From BRH-c54 sp965284565 (GTDB taxonomy: Bacteria > Bacteroidota > Bacteroidia > Flavobacteriales_E > Vicingaceae), in NCBI GenBank assembly GCA_965284565.1, contig OZ260100.1:434001-498000 (forward strand): a stretch of 64,000 bases of DNA. Reading direction: 5' to 3'. Shown piece after piece: positions 8,521-18,038 of this stretch; the first letter of the stretch is position 1; every line of letters starts with the position of its first letter. The notes beneath the pieces are model-generated. The model saw only the letters and a list, made by a program, of their open reading frames with translations, had not been told where the DNA came from and ran no database searches. A program made the translations under genes and the position numbers.

Positions 8521-10320
8521 TTAATATTTAATAATTTTTTGAGTAATTACCTGATGCTGATGTATCACTTTAACGAAATAAATACCATTAGGTTGCTTAC
8601 TTATATCTATAATTCCTTTATCTTTTAGAGGTAGTTGTTCTATTTGTTGACCTGAAAGATTGTAAATGCTTACCTGAACTTCATCTTTTACTGTTGGTAA
8701 TGCAATGTTAAAAATACCGTAACTTGGGTTGGGGTAAATAGACAAGAAAGATTTTACCTTTTTTTCTTCCACATTATTTAATAAATCTACCACAGCGATA
8801 TTAGAGTAACATGTGGTTAGGTGAGTTACGGTATCTACAGCTAATACACGATATTTTGCAATAGTTTGATGTAATGTATCTGTATAGTTGGTTGATGTTA
8901 TAAATGTATTCCCAGAAAATGTATAAGTACACTCATCATTTAAAATTCTCCATATATATAACTCATTCCAATATCTTTCTAGAAGAAATACTTCATTGGG
9001 ATTACTTGAATTGTACTGCCAATTTAATTCAATTAAAGTGTCATTTCCAACATAATTTACCGTAGCAGTTAAATTGGTTGGAGCATTGGGCAATTGACAA
9101 CCCAAGCTATCATACGTACTCAACCACGCATCTTGCGTATTGTTAATATTAGGTGCATCAGGTATCACAAAACCTGCTATGGCATAACCACCACTATCAA
9201 TTAAAGCTAAATCAAAACCATATTGTTGAGAAAAAAAACAAGTATTACCTTCTAAATAATAAACGGTATTTATTAATAAACTATCTCCATTATTATTAAT
9301 TTTAATAATTTGATTGTAAAATTGATGATTCCCAATAGCTATAACATCTCCATTAGGAGCTTCTTTTACAGTAAACACGGGTGTTTGTAATAATGTGTCC
9401 CCTATGCTTTTTCTCCACAACAAGTTTCCTAAGATATCATATTTATTAAAGAAAATTTTAGTGAACTTGTTATTCACATCTTGTTTTTGCACTTCGGTAG
9501 TAACCGCCAAAATACCTCCATCTTTGGTGGAAAGGACTACCGCAGGCCAGTCGTTAAAGCTGTTAGAATTAATGGTTTTATCCCATAGAAAATTACCACT
9601 GCTGTCTGTTTTCACAATATAGGGGTCTTGGTCAGTACCACCAAAACTGGTAGTCCAACCGCCTAAGATAAAACCACCGTCAGAGCAAGTATCCATATTG
9701 GTACAGGTTTCATATTGTGAACCTCCATAGGTTTTCCACCAGATTATATTTCCTAACGTATCGGTTTTCATTAGGTACATTTGAGAAAATTGATTATAAT
9801 AAGATGAGTCAACTACTCCGCTCAATATTAAATTGCTATCTCTGGTAATTTTACAGTCTCCTGCATAAGTTTCTATAGTAGTATCATTCTCAAAATAATG
9901 TACTAATAACAAACTATCTCCTTGTTCGTTGAATTTGAATAGGTATTGGTGATCTTTATAAACAGAATCTGTATAAGAACCTACACCGTAAAAATAGTTA
10001 TTACTTGATAAACAATCGTCTAAAATACTACCATAATCGTTAAAATTTTCACCGTATTTTTTATTGAATAACTTATTGCCATTTATATCAGTTTTAATCA
10101 ATGATATTTTTGCTTTTGAAGACGCAGGAGTATAATAAAACGTGCTATCAAAAGACCGTCCTGTTAAAATAAAATTATTATTATAAAAAATTACATTAGC
10201 AAAAGCTTCTGCATCTTTATTTATATCATACCTGTTATTAAAAATATTTTGAGCAAAAGTTAACTGTTCAGTTAACATCATAACTGAAAATAGTAGTAGA
10301 TATGTAATTTGTTTACACAT
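8521..10320 (-). CDS. T9SS type A sorting domain protein with propeller-like repeats
   Basis: 599 residues from the ATG at 10320-10318. The frame is open further upstream, but the signal peptide MCKQITYLLLFSVMMLTEQLTFAQ begins here and a terminator hairpin fills the sequence just before it. The body (residues about 25-400) repeats a pattern of strand blocks such as LIKTDINGNKLFNKKYG, MKTDTLGNIIWWKTYGG and VKTDSSGNFLWDKTI. These resemble the beta-propeller repeats of many secreted Bacteroidota proteins. An Ig/fibronectin-like stretch follows, then a C-terminal sorting domain (IYPNPSYGIFNIALP, YNLSGQQIEQL, GIYFVKVI). It shares its direction and export route with the genes on both sides. Confidence 0.87.
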   Translation of the reverse strand: MCKQITYLLLFSVMMLTEQLTFAQNIFNNRYDINKDAEAFANVIFYNNNFILTGRSFDSTFYYTPASSKAKISLIKTDINGNKLFNKKYGENFNDYGSILDDCLSSNNYFYGVGSYTDSVYKDHQYLFKFNEQGDSLLLVHYFENDTTIETYAGDCKITRDSNLILSGVVDSSYYNQFSQMYLMKTDTLGNIIWWKTYGGSQYETCTNMDTCSDGGFILGGWTTSFGGTDQDPYIVKTDSSGNFLWDKTINSNSFNDWPAVVLSTKDGGILAVTTEVQKQDVNNKFTKIFFNKYDILGNLLWRKSIGDTLLQTPVFTVKEAPNGDVIAIGNHQFYNQIIKINNNGDSLLINTVYYLEGNTCFFSQQYGFDLALIDSGGYAIAGFVIPDAPNINNTQDAWLSTYDSLGCQLPNAPTNLTATVNYVGNDTLIELNWQYNSSNPNEVFLLERYWNELYIWRILNDECTYTFSGNTFITSTNYTDTLHQTIAKYRVLAVDTVTHLTTCYSNIAVVDLLNNVEEKKVKSFLSIYPNPSYGIFNIALPTVKDEVQVSIYNLSGQQIEQLPLKDKGIIDISKQPNGIYFVKVIHQHQVITQKIIKY

Positions 10321-10360
10321 AAAAAAAAGTTGAAAAGCCTGAATATTCAGGCTTTTCAAC
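10321..10360 (-). terminator. Intrinsic terminator abutting the next start codon
   Basis: Positions 10329-10360 are a perfect 32-base palindrome (16+16), starting GTTGAAAAGCCTGAAT. On the minus strand it is followed by eight T residues (10328-10321) and then directly by the ATG at 10320. It terminates the 10370-15916 gene and is at the same time the 5' leader of the next gene. Confidence 0.9.
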
Positions 10361-10369
10361 TAAATAAGT

Positions 10370-13300
10370 TTATTGATTATTAATTACTAATTTGTTAACA
10401 GAGTAAGTTTCTCCGTTTACAATAATTTGATATAAATAAATACCAGGTATTATTTGTTCTTTAATATCTAACCTTCCTTTATTATTTTGTAAAGGTTTTC
10501 TTACTATTTCTTTACCTAACAAATCCGTTAAAACAAAACTTCCTGTTTGCATAGCTTCTATGGCATATTCTACATAAAATTGTCCATTATTAGGATTAGG
10601 ATATACTTTTATTAAATCATCTTTATAATTGGGGTTAAGTAATTCGACTGTTCCCGGAGCAGGTTTACCATCAGTTGATTTAGTTCTTAAATTTGCATTT
10701 AATGGTTCAAAAGTTTCTGAAAAATTATCTAATCCAGCAAATTGTAATAATGCCTCAGCACCTGCTTTTTCTTTACCTGCACTAATAGAGTTAGCAACAT
10801 TTTCAATGGTTTGTGTAATGGCTGCATTGGTAATACTATCAATGGTGCTGGGTGTTGCTTGTCCCAAGTCATTAAGAGCCGTATGGAAATCACAAAAATC
10901 AGTTAATGTACTGTCTTGTCTTAATGAATCTATGGTGTTTTGAGCTTCTTGATGTTCTTTATTTTTAATTAACGCACACGATAATTTTTTAGCACAGCAA
11001 GTTGCTTCATCATCATTGTTATGTTCTCGTTGTCTTAAATAAGCAAGCACATCATTTAATCCATAAGTGCCTGTAGTATCATGCAAATAAGTTCTGAACA
11101 ATTCATTTTCTGTTAATTGAATTTTATGATTAACAGCACTTATTTCATTGTATTGTTCCAATAATGGTGAAAGTGGTTGAGGTTTAATAATGGCATCACC
11201 AGCCACAAATGGGCTATTGTTGATGTTGTTAATTAACCAATTAGGATAGCCTTGATTGTCTAACACTTCAGTAACTTCGTTAGATAATGGGGCATTTCGT
11301 ACAAAAATGTTTCTAATGCACCAATCGGCTATTGTTGGTGTTCTTTCCATTAAGGCAATAAGAACTTCATCAAATAAGGGGCTATTTTCAACCATTACTG
11401 GCGTAATTACCCAATCTGGTAGAGCAGGAACACGTTTTATTAGTGCTATTTGTTCTTCGTTACTTAAAGGACTGCTTTCTAAAGCTAAGTGATGGACAAT
11501 ATGGTTAGGTAAAGCAGGAATTCGTTGAAGCATGGTAATAAAAACCTTATCGGTTAATGGAGTGTTGGCATACAACACTTGTTGCACCACCCAATCGGGT
11601 TGAGCAGGGGATTTTAATAACATCGCCACCAATACTTGTTCCGACAAATAAGGAGATGCTACCATTAACTCATTTTTGACTTGCCAATCGGGAGCAGTAC
11701 TGTTAATTAAATCGACAAGAGCTTTAGTATTACCATTATCAATTACATCGGTTAGTGTTTGTTGCTGTGTCCTTAAAGTACTTAAGTTGGCTAATAAACC
11801 TGTTGGATTATTAATTATTTGCTGACGTGATGGACAGTTTAAGGATTGATTGAAAGAGGGCCCCGCACAACCTTGAGCATTAACAGCACTTGGTGGAAAA
11901 TTATTAGTAGGCACCAACTGTGTATTACCTGAGCTGTGAAAATAATCCATAAAAGGCATGGAAGAGTTTAACCAAATATCATTGGTTGCTGTACCGGCAA
12001 ATAGATTGTTGGCAGGGCTTTGGTCGTTACCACAATTGCCTTGGTTTTTGTTTACTACTCCTGTAGTAACGGCAATATCGGCAGTACTTATATTGCTATT
12101 TTGGTTGCAACGGAAAACAAGGCCTTGACTAGTAATTTGGGTATTAAACCCATTCATTCCTTCAGTTTGATTGGCAATTTGGAGGTTGTTTAATTGGTTG
12201 TTGTAAATTTCGTTGGCAGTAGAGCCAGAGGCTTTGGTATAAATACCATAAGTGGCATTTCCAGCAGTAGTAAAAAAGCTGTTTTCTTCAATTTCATAGC
12301 CGCTACAATTGTCCAAATAAATGCCATAAGAAGGGTTAGCAAAAAATTCTTCGGCAATATCAAAAGTACTGTTTACAATTTCTGCATAATCTACATTTTT
12401 AAGATATGCACCCCTGAGGCAATTTACAAAATCGGCATAGTTGACAACAAAGCTGTTAAATGCGTTGCTATTTTCTGCTTGTATGCCATAAGTTAAATTA
12501 TTAAAGGTGCTATTGTCGTAGCTCGAACATGGAAATGTTAAGCTTGTGCACCTTCTGTCTAATCTAAATTCAGCATCAAAACTAACAATTCCTCTACCTC
12601 TGTCTAACACAGAGTATGTAGTGATGCTGGCATCATTTCTAAATTTGTTTCCTCTAAGCTGAATGCCATGACTATTCCACATACCAATATGAGAATAAGG
12701 CAATATTCCCAAATCTACCATATTTCCATTATCATCCCATGTAAATGTAGTATTATTGATAAAACTTAAATCGTTAGCAGGAGCATTGGTAAAAGGATTA
12801 AAATTTTGATATGGACCAAAATCAATTCCATGATAATTGTTTTTAAAATGACTGTTTCTTACTCGTACAATTCCGCCAAACGTACCCCATATATAATTAT
12901 TATTTACATCATGTTCACTGGTATGAACTGCAAAACGAGCATTTTCAATAGTTGAATTGTTCAAAATATCTAATACTCCTTGAGCTCCAGAAATGTATTG
13001 ACTAGCATTCATATCTCCTCTTACTTCAATACCTCCCCACATTTCACCACATAAATTGGTTATTTTAGCTCCATTTACAATTAGGCGAGCTCCTTTTTCG
13101 ATGATGATACGTTTTCCTTTAGCAACATTAATTATAGCACTATTATTAATGGTTAGTGTATTACCTGCTTTTATAATGGTATTAGCAATAATATCTCTAT
13201 TTGCACCCCATGTTGTATTACTTGTTATTTCATGTTCAAAATTATTGTAAGATAGTTGTAAATCTGCCTCCCAAATTCCTCTACCAAAAGTACCTATACG

Positions 13301-15916
13301 TATTTTTCCTCTGCAATAGTTCACGTCAATATCGGTAATGAAAGCAGCAGGCAATCCTTCACTAATTTTTATCCATCCATGAATAGGATATAAATCAGCA
13401 TCTGTATAGTACATGCCTATATCAGTAGCAGCAAATAAACCATCGTTGGTGCCTTCGTAATATTCAATATCATTAATAGGTAAATAAGGTAATCCGTTGC
13501 TGTAATCAGTCCATGTTTGACCACCATCAGTAGTCATATTTACTCTATCCAGCCCACTACAAAGATTAGTTTCGTTGCCTATACCATCAAAAGCAACCCA
13601 TACTTTGTTATCGTCTGTTGTAGATATAGTCATCCGTTTTACACCAAACCACCGAATAGCTATTCCAGATGTAGTACTATTACCACCTTGATTCGTATTT
13701 ACAAAATTATTAGAGAGGTCTGTCCACGTTTGACCACCATCAGTAGTTTTATAGAATTTTTTTTCTAATGGACAAAGTGTTGTGGAACAAGTGTTAGGAC
13801 CTGGTGATGTGCAGCTATTGGTTAATGGCGACAAATCTTTGTTGCCAGTAGAGTGCCTAAAAGCAGCATAAATAATGTTTTGGTCTTGGTGTCCCACAGC
13901 CAATCCTTCAATAACAAAATTATGAGGAATATCAAATGAACCATTTGTAGTAGTAAAATTGGAAAGATTTGTCCAAGTTATACCTTGGTCAGTGCTTTTA
14001 TATACATCATGAAAAGAAGTATAGAGAATATTATTTACTTCTATGAGAGGCTGATCCTGCAAACTTACTGGACAAGGTGAAAAAACATTACTAGGTAGGC
14101 TTATTTGAGATCCCCAAACAGGGGTCAATGCAGTTGTGTTTCGATGATATCGTGCTAGAGTACCATTACTACCACCCATATAAAAAGCAATGTTAGGCGT
14201 GTTTTTCATAAAAAAAGCTTCATAACCATCACCTACAATAGTAATATTCCAATTGTTAAACCGATTAACATATATTCCATTGTCTTGTGCTCCGCCCGCA
14301 AAAATATCATCATTTAATTGAGTTTGTCCGATACCAAAAAATTGAGTTACTGCCAATCCTATTCCATTTTTATTTTGCCAATTTACTTGATGAGCTAATC
14401 CAGGCTGACCGTTGGAAGAATTGGAATACAAAATACCTCCATCGTTACCTACAAAAAACTCATCGTTCATCCCATTATTACTGGGGTTAAGCATGTGAAA
14501 GCCTCTTACATCAGCATGTGTAAAAACACCACCAGTATAGCCGTTGTATCCATTTTGTTCTTTAAAATCAACACCTCTGTTCAATGATTTGATAATTTGT
14601 CTTTTTCGAGACGATGTACCTCCTTCTAAATAAATGATATTTTCATTACTATCTGAAACTTCAAATATAGATAAAAAGACATTAGCGTTGTTATTTTGAC
14701 TCATAAAGCTCCAATTAACTCCTGAATTAATAGTTTTATCAATTGTATAGGTAGAAAAAGCAGTATTAGTTGGATAAATAATATAAGTTCCTTTTTCACC
14801 ATTATCTAATCGCAATTTGGCTGTTGGAGTAGATGATAAGGAAGAGGTAATATCTAAAGGTGTAATAGGAAAAGGAGGTGCTACTATTATTTTCCACAAA
14901 CGACCTTCTACTATAAATGGAGTCCAAGTAATAACAATTTGACTAGTAATGTAAATCACAGATGGATCGTTTTTGTCTAAGATAAAATCAAAGGAAGTGT
15001 GATTAATAGCGTTTGATGGAGGTGGAGGTAATGTAGCTAGCGTCACAAAAGTAGCTCCACCATCTGTAGAGTGCAATAAATCATTGTCTCGTAACACATA
15101 AAGTTCGTTGGCATTGGTGGGGTGAGTCAATATTTTTTTGATTTGAAACTCCAAGGAGTTATTGTTTCCTGCTAATACTCTTGTCCAAGTGGGTTGAGGA
15201 GCAGATAAATTGGTGGTTTTAAAAACGCCTATACTGTAATTTGTCCATTCTTTATAGGAAGCAATGATATAAGCCGTGTTGTTGTCTATAGGGTCAAATT
15301 CTAACCCAGAAACACCAATAAAAGGTAGCCCAATATTGTCAGTAATGTTTTCCCAAATAGGGAGGGGAATGGTGTAATCGTTAGTACGCCATAGCCCACC
15401 AGTAGGGGCTCCTGCATACAACACTTTGCTTGTGGGGTTATTGGGTAGGGTTTTTACAACATCTATTCTTCCCATGCGTTGCTCGGGGTGTTGTATGGGG
15501 CCTAATAAATTCCAATTATATTGAATATTGGTAGGGTTTTGCGTGCAATTAGATAATGAAAGTTGATGCATCAGAGCTAAGTAATTGGAAAATTTGCCGT
15601 GGTTAGCAGAGTTAAATGGATCTGCGGTTCGTCCACTCCAAAACCAATCCCAACTATTAAATTTTGCAGAGGGGCCATCTTCTAAGGTATCATTTATATA
15701 ACCATTTTCAACCAAAGAATCCATGTGGTGTTTAACAGTAAAATAAGTGGCGTTACTACCTAGTGCTTCTTGTACACGAAACACATTGGTTGACCCATCA
15801 ACATTGTCAACATTATTTGTGTTGTTTTGTGCATTAGTAATTGCTGAAAGCGACAAACAAATTAATAGTGATAAATATAATTTGTTATTATTTTTAATGT
15901 TTTTGGAAGTTCTCAT
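10370..15916 (-). CDS. Giant secreted multidomain T9SS protein (BNR/sortilin-like, beta-helix, helical repeats)
   Basis: 1848 residues. After a signal peptide (about residues 1-29) the first ~880 residues carry sialidase/sortilin-type BNR motifs (LHSTDGGATF, KSTDQGITW, KTTDGGQTWTDLS, MTTDGGQTWTDYS), implying a ten-bladed or similar beta-propeller. Residues about 900-1305 contain INNSTI-like and WGGIEVRG segments of a right-handed parallel beta-helix. Residues about 1415-1567 are five 30-residue repeats around PLSxxVxIALxxRxPALPDW. A further helical region with Cys pairs follows, and the end is a T9SS type A domain (VYPNPNNGQFYVEYAI...GIYLYQIIVNGETYSVNKLVI). It is a surface or released protein; the ligand is unknown and no glycosidase active site is evident. 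Imperfect promoter box AACTTTTG at 15971-15978 (minus). Confidence 0.88.
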   Translation of the reverse strand: MRTSKNIKNNNKLYLSLLICLSLSAITNAQNNTNNVDNVDGSTNVFRVQEALGSNATYFTVKHHMDSLVENGYINDTLEDGPSAKFNSWDWFWSGRTADPFNSANHGKFSNYLALMHQLSLSNCTQNPTNIQYNWNLLGPIQHPEQRMGRIDVVKTLPNNPTSKVLYAGAPTGGLWRTNDYTIPLPIWENITDNIGLPFIGVSGLEFDPIDNNTAYIIASYKEWTNYSIGVFKTTNLSAPQPTWTRVLAGNNNSLEFQIKKILTHPTNANELYVLRDNDLLHSTDGGATFVTLATLPPPPSNAINHTSFDFILDKNDPSVIYITSQIVITWTPFIVEGRLWKIIVAPPFPITPLDITSSLSSTPTAKLRLDNGEKGTYIIYPTNTAFSTYTIDKTINSGVNWSFMSQNNNANVFLSIFEVSDSNENIIYLEGGTSSRKRQIIKSLNRGVDFKEQNGYNGYTGGVFTHADVRGFHMLNPSNNGMNDEFFVGNDGGILYSNSSNGQPGLAHQVNWQNKNGIGLAVTQFFGIGQTQLNDDIFAGGAQDNGIYVNRFNNWNITIVGDGYEAFFMKNTPNIAFYMGGSNGTLARYHRNTTALTPVWGSQISLPSNVFSPCPVSLQDQPLIEVNNILYTSFHDVYKSTDQGITWTNLSNFTTTNGSFDIPHNFVIEGLAVGHQDQNIIYAAFRHSTGNKDLSPLTNSCTSPGPNTCSTTLCPLEKKFYKTTDGGQTWTDLSNNFVNTNQGGNSTTSGIAIRWFGVKRMTISTTDDNKVWVAFDGIGNETNLCSGLDRVNMTTDGGQTWTDYSNGLPYLPINDIEYYEGTNDGLFAATDIGMYYTDADLYPIHGWIKISEGLPAAFITDIDVNYCRGKIRIGTFGRGIWEADLQLSYNNFEHEITSNTTWGANRDIIANTIIKAGNTLTINNSAIINVAKGKRIIIEKGARLIVNGAKITNLCGEMWGGIEVRGDMNASQYISGAQGVLDILNNSTIENARFAVHTSEHDVNNNYIWGTFGGIVRVRNSHFKNNYHGIDFGPYQNFNPFTNAPANDLSFINNTTFTWDDNGNMVDLGILPYSHIGMWNSHGIQLRGNKFRNDASITTYSVLDRGRGIVSFDAEFRLDRRCTSLTFPCSSYDNSTFNNLTYGIQAENSNAFNSFVVNYADFVNCLRGAYLKNVDYAEIVNSTFDIAEEFFANPSYGIYLDNCSGYEIEENSFFTTAGNATYGIYTKASGSTANEIYNNQLNNLQIANQTEGMNGFNTQITSQGLVFRCNQNSNISTADIAVTTGVVNKNQGNCGNDQSPANNLFAGTATNDIWLNSSMPFMDYFHSSGNTQLVPTNNFPPSAVNAQGCAGPSFNQSLNCPSRQQIINNPTGLLANLSTLRTQQQTLTDVIDNGNTKALVDLINSTAPDWQVKNELMVASPYLSEQVLVAMLLKSPAQPDWVVQQVLYANTPLTDKVFITMLQRIPALPNHIVHHLALESSPLSNEEQIALIKRVPALPDWVITPVMVENSPLFDEVLIALMERTPTIADWCIRNIFVRNAPLSNEVTEVLDNQGYPNWLINNINNSPFVAGDAIIKPQPLSPLLEQYNEISAVNHKIQLTENELFRTYLHDTTGTYGLNDVLAYLRQREHNNDDEATCCAKKLSCALIKNKEHQEAQNTIDSLRQDSTLTDFCDFHTALNDLGQATPSTIDSITNAAITQTIENVANSISAGKEKAGAEALLQFAGLDNFSETFEPLNANLRTKSTDGKPAPGTVELLNPNYKDDLIKVYPNPNNGQFYVEYAIEAMQTGSFVLTDLLGKEIVRKPLQNNKGRLDIKEQIIPGIYLYQIIVNGETYSVNKLVINNQ
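11215..11670 (-). repeat. Five tandem 30-residue repeats in the giant secreted protein
   Basis: Coding repeats of about 90 bases. The units begin at SPYLSEQ, PLTDKV, PLSNEEQ, PLFDEV and PLSNEV. Each has a hydrophobic block, then Arg/Lys-x-Pro-Ala-x-Pro-(Asp)-Trp, then a Val/Leu-rich block ending in Asn or Ser. The fifth unit is shorter. Confidence 0.8.
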
Positions 15917-16166
15917 AAGCTAGTTGTTTAAAAATTAGGAAGCTAATGTAAAACAAAAAAACATTACAATCAAAAGTTTTTTACTGAAAAACAGTATTTT
16001 ACGTATTTATACTGAGGACTATAATTAAAAATACTTAGAAAAATTAGCTATAAAATAATTAAAGTATGTAGTGTAATTAATACAAAACAAACTCTAGGAT
16101 AAAACGTTGTTTTTAGTTTGGTTAACAGTAAAACCTTGTCAATTTTGACAAAAAATCTTAATAGCA

Positions 16167-17456
16167 TCACTTCCCAACCACCACTTCAATTAAATCTTCT
16201 TTCTTAAGGTAGTTCTCAGCTAGTTTTTTTAATTCTTCGGCATCAATATTTTTTACTTTTTCGATGTAGTTGTTGTAATAGTCAAAATTGAGACCGAAAA
16301 AATGAACATTTTCAAAAAGAGAAGCCATGTTAAATGGACCATCACAGCTTCTTAGTACTTGTCCAAGAATGTAATTTTTTACCAACGCCAACTCATCATC
16401 ACTCACTAAATCAGTTTGAAGCAATTCAATTTCCTTATAAATTTCTGCCAACGCATTATCGGTTACATCTACACCAACTTCAGTATTAATGTAGAAAAAA
16501 GCAGCTTGCTGCATGCTCATAATTCCTGCATTTATACCATAAGTATACCCTTTATCTTCCCTAATATTTTTCATTAATCGAGAACCAAAATAGCCTCCTA
16601 AAATGGTAGTTAAAATTTGTAAGCCAAAATAATCAGGATGGTTTTTATTAGGCATCACCCTTCCAATTCTTATGGCAGATTGCATGGCACCGTCTTTAGA
16701 AATGTGCTTTGTTTTTTCTAAGCTAGATTCTTCAGCAATACTTGGGTGGTTAATTTCAGGAGTGAAAGGCGTTAATAAATCTTTTCTTCCCATTTGTTGA
16801 TTCAGCACTTTAAGATCATGTTCGGTTACTTTTCCAGAAGCAATAATGGTAGTGTGAGCAAAATTATAATGTTGTTGATGGAATTTTTTAATAGCTTCCA
16901 AAGAAAGCTGCTCAAAATGATGTGCTTCTGTTTTGCTGCCATAAGGGTTGTTTTTTCCCAATAACATTTCCATAAATGCTGTATGGGCTATAAAGCTTAC
17001 TTTTTCTAAGTTAATTTTAAACTTTTCGTAAGCATTTTGTCTATACACTTCAAATTCATGTTCAGAAAAAGCAGGAAAAGCAATTACTTCTTTAACAAAA
17101 GGTAAAACGTATGGCAAATGTTTAGACAAGGTATAAACCGTAACATTAGCATTGTCGTAAGCAAACTCGGCATCTAAAAAAGCTCCATATTGATCAATTC
17201 CTTCGGCAATTTCGGCAGAAGTAAAATTTTTAGAACCCTCTTGCATTAGTTTGTTGGCAGAAGCAGCAATTAGCGGACTAGGTTGATACCATTTTCCGGC
17301 TTTAAAAATAAAACTGATTTTTAGAATTTCTTCACTTCCACCTGAAATATAATAAACCGGCACACCATTGTCTAGCGGTGTTTTAACAGGCTCTAAAAAA
17401 GCAATACTTGATACTTGATTAAATGGTGGTGCTTGTGTTCTATTAATTTCAGTCAT
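16167..17456 (-). CDS. M16 family peptidase-like protein lacking the zinc motif
   Basis: 429 residues with the fold of insulinase/processing-peptidase (M16) subunits, and the conserved C-terminal half motif GGYFGSRLMKNIREDKGYTYG. The HxxEH zinc-binding motif expected near residue 60-65 is absent: that region reads ASANKLMQEGSKNFTSAE. It is therefore probably the non-catalytic partner of an active M16 protease, as in the heterodimeric bacterial pairs. No catalytic partner is in the window. No signal peptide is evident. The upstream sequence has an imperfect -7 box, TACTTTTA, at 17472-17479 (minus). Confidence 0.88.
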   Translation of the reverse strand: MTEINRTQAPPFNQVSSIAFLEPVKTPLDNGVPVYYISGGSEEILKISFIFKAGKWYQPSPLIAASANKLMQEGSKNFTSAEIAEGIDQYGAFLDAEFAYDNANVTVYTLSKHLPYVLPFVKEVIAFPAFSEHEFEVYRQNAYEKFKINLEKVSFIAHTAFMEMLLGKNNPYGSKTEAHHFEQLSLEAIKKFHQQHYNFAHTTIIASGKVTEHDLKVLNQQMGRKDLLTPFTPEINHPSIAEESSLEKTKHISKDGAMQSAIRIGRVMPNKNHPDYFGLQILTTILGGYFGSRLMKNIREDKGYTYGINAGIMSMQQAAFFYINTEVGVDVTDNALAEIYKEIELLQTDLVSDDELALVKNYILGQVLRSCDGPFNMASLFENVHFFGLNFDYYNNYIEKVKNIDAEELKKLAENYLKKEDLIEVVVGK

Positions 17457-17676
17457 ACAATATATTTTTTGTAAAAGTAATTAATGTTGTTGGGCTGATA
17501 TTGTGAATAGAATTAAAAATTGATAGAAGTAATCTATTTTTTTGATTATAAATAGTAGCTTAAGACAAAAAACAAACATAACTATCATATTACGAGTGTT
17601 TTAAAATTTTTACATTTTTGCTAAAGCGATTAAAACTTAGAATAGTTTTGCGTACAATTAATAACTAAATTTATTT

Positions 17677-17940
17677 ATGAAAAAAATGTTTATCCTACCA
17701 GTTGCCTTAGTTGCATTAATGGTAGTTTCTTGTGGTCCAACCCAAGAAGAAGTTGAAGCTAGAGAAAAAGCAGTTGCTGATTCTGTTGCTACTTACAATG
17801 CTCAAGTTGAAGCAGAAGCTGCTGCCGCTGCTGAAGCAGAAGCTGCTGCAAAAGCTGAGGCGGAAGCTGCTGCTGCAATTGAAAAAGCTAAAGCTGATTC
17901 TGTTGCTGCTGCTGAACAAGCTGCTCCTAAGAAAAAGTAA
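17677..17940 (+). CDS. Small Ala/Glu-rich lipoprotein
   Basis: 87 residues: a lipoprotein signal peptide with lipobox VVSC (Cys19), then an almost uninterrupted Ala/Glu/Lys helix ending in PKKK. The composition predicts a long single helix or coiled coil on the periplasmic side, perhaps a spacer or peptidoglycan-interacting lipoprotein, but that is inference. The gene is monocistronic: an imperfect -7 box CATTTTTG lies at 17613-17620 and a terminator follows the stop. Long frames in other phases here are artefacts of the repetitive GCT/GAA codons. Confidence 0.82.
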   Translation: MKKMFILPVALVALMVVSCGPTQEEVEAREKAVADSVATYNAQVEAEAAAAAEAEAAAKAEAEAAAAIEKAKADSVAAAEQAAPKKK

Positions 17941-17960
17941 TTTATTTTCTGAAGAAAACA

Positions 17961-17996
17961 AAAAGGCTGGTTACTTAGTATCCAGCCTTTTTTTAT
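17961..17996 (+). terminator. Intrinsic terminator, possibly bidirectional
   Basis: AAAGGCTGG pairs with CCAGCCTTT across an 11-base loop and is followed by a T tract; A residues on the other side could serve the opposite strand (asnS ends at 18039). Confidence 0.85.
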
Positions 17997-18038
17997 GATT
18001 AAATTTAGTTGTTAGGTAAACCCTTAATTCTTCTTTTG

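Noticed and set aside
16136..16151. TTGTCAA-TT-TTGACAA inverted repeat after the M16 gene
   Set aside because: Short, without a T tract on the needed side and with no promoter nearby; not called as an operator or terminator.
17716..17998. Two long frames overlapping the Ala/Glu-rich lipoprotein gene in other phases
   Set aside because: Low-complexity GCT/GAA codons keep all frames open; the lipoprotein frame has the signal peptide and lipobox.
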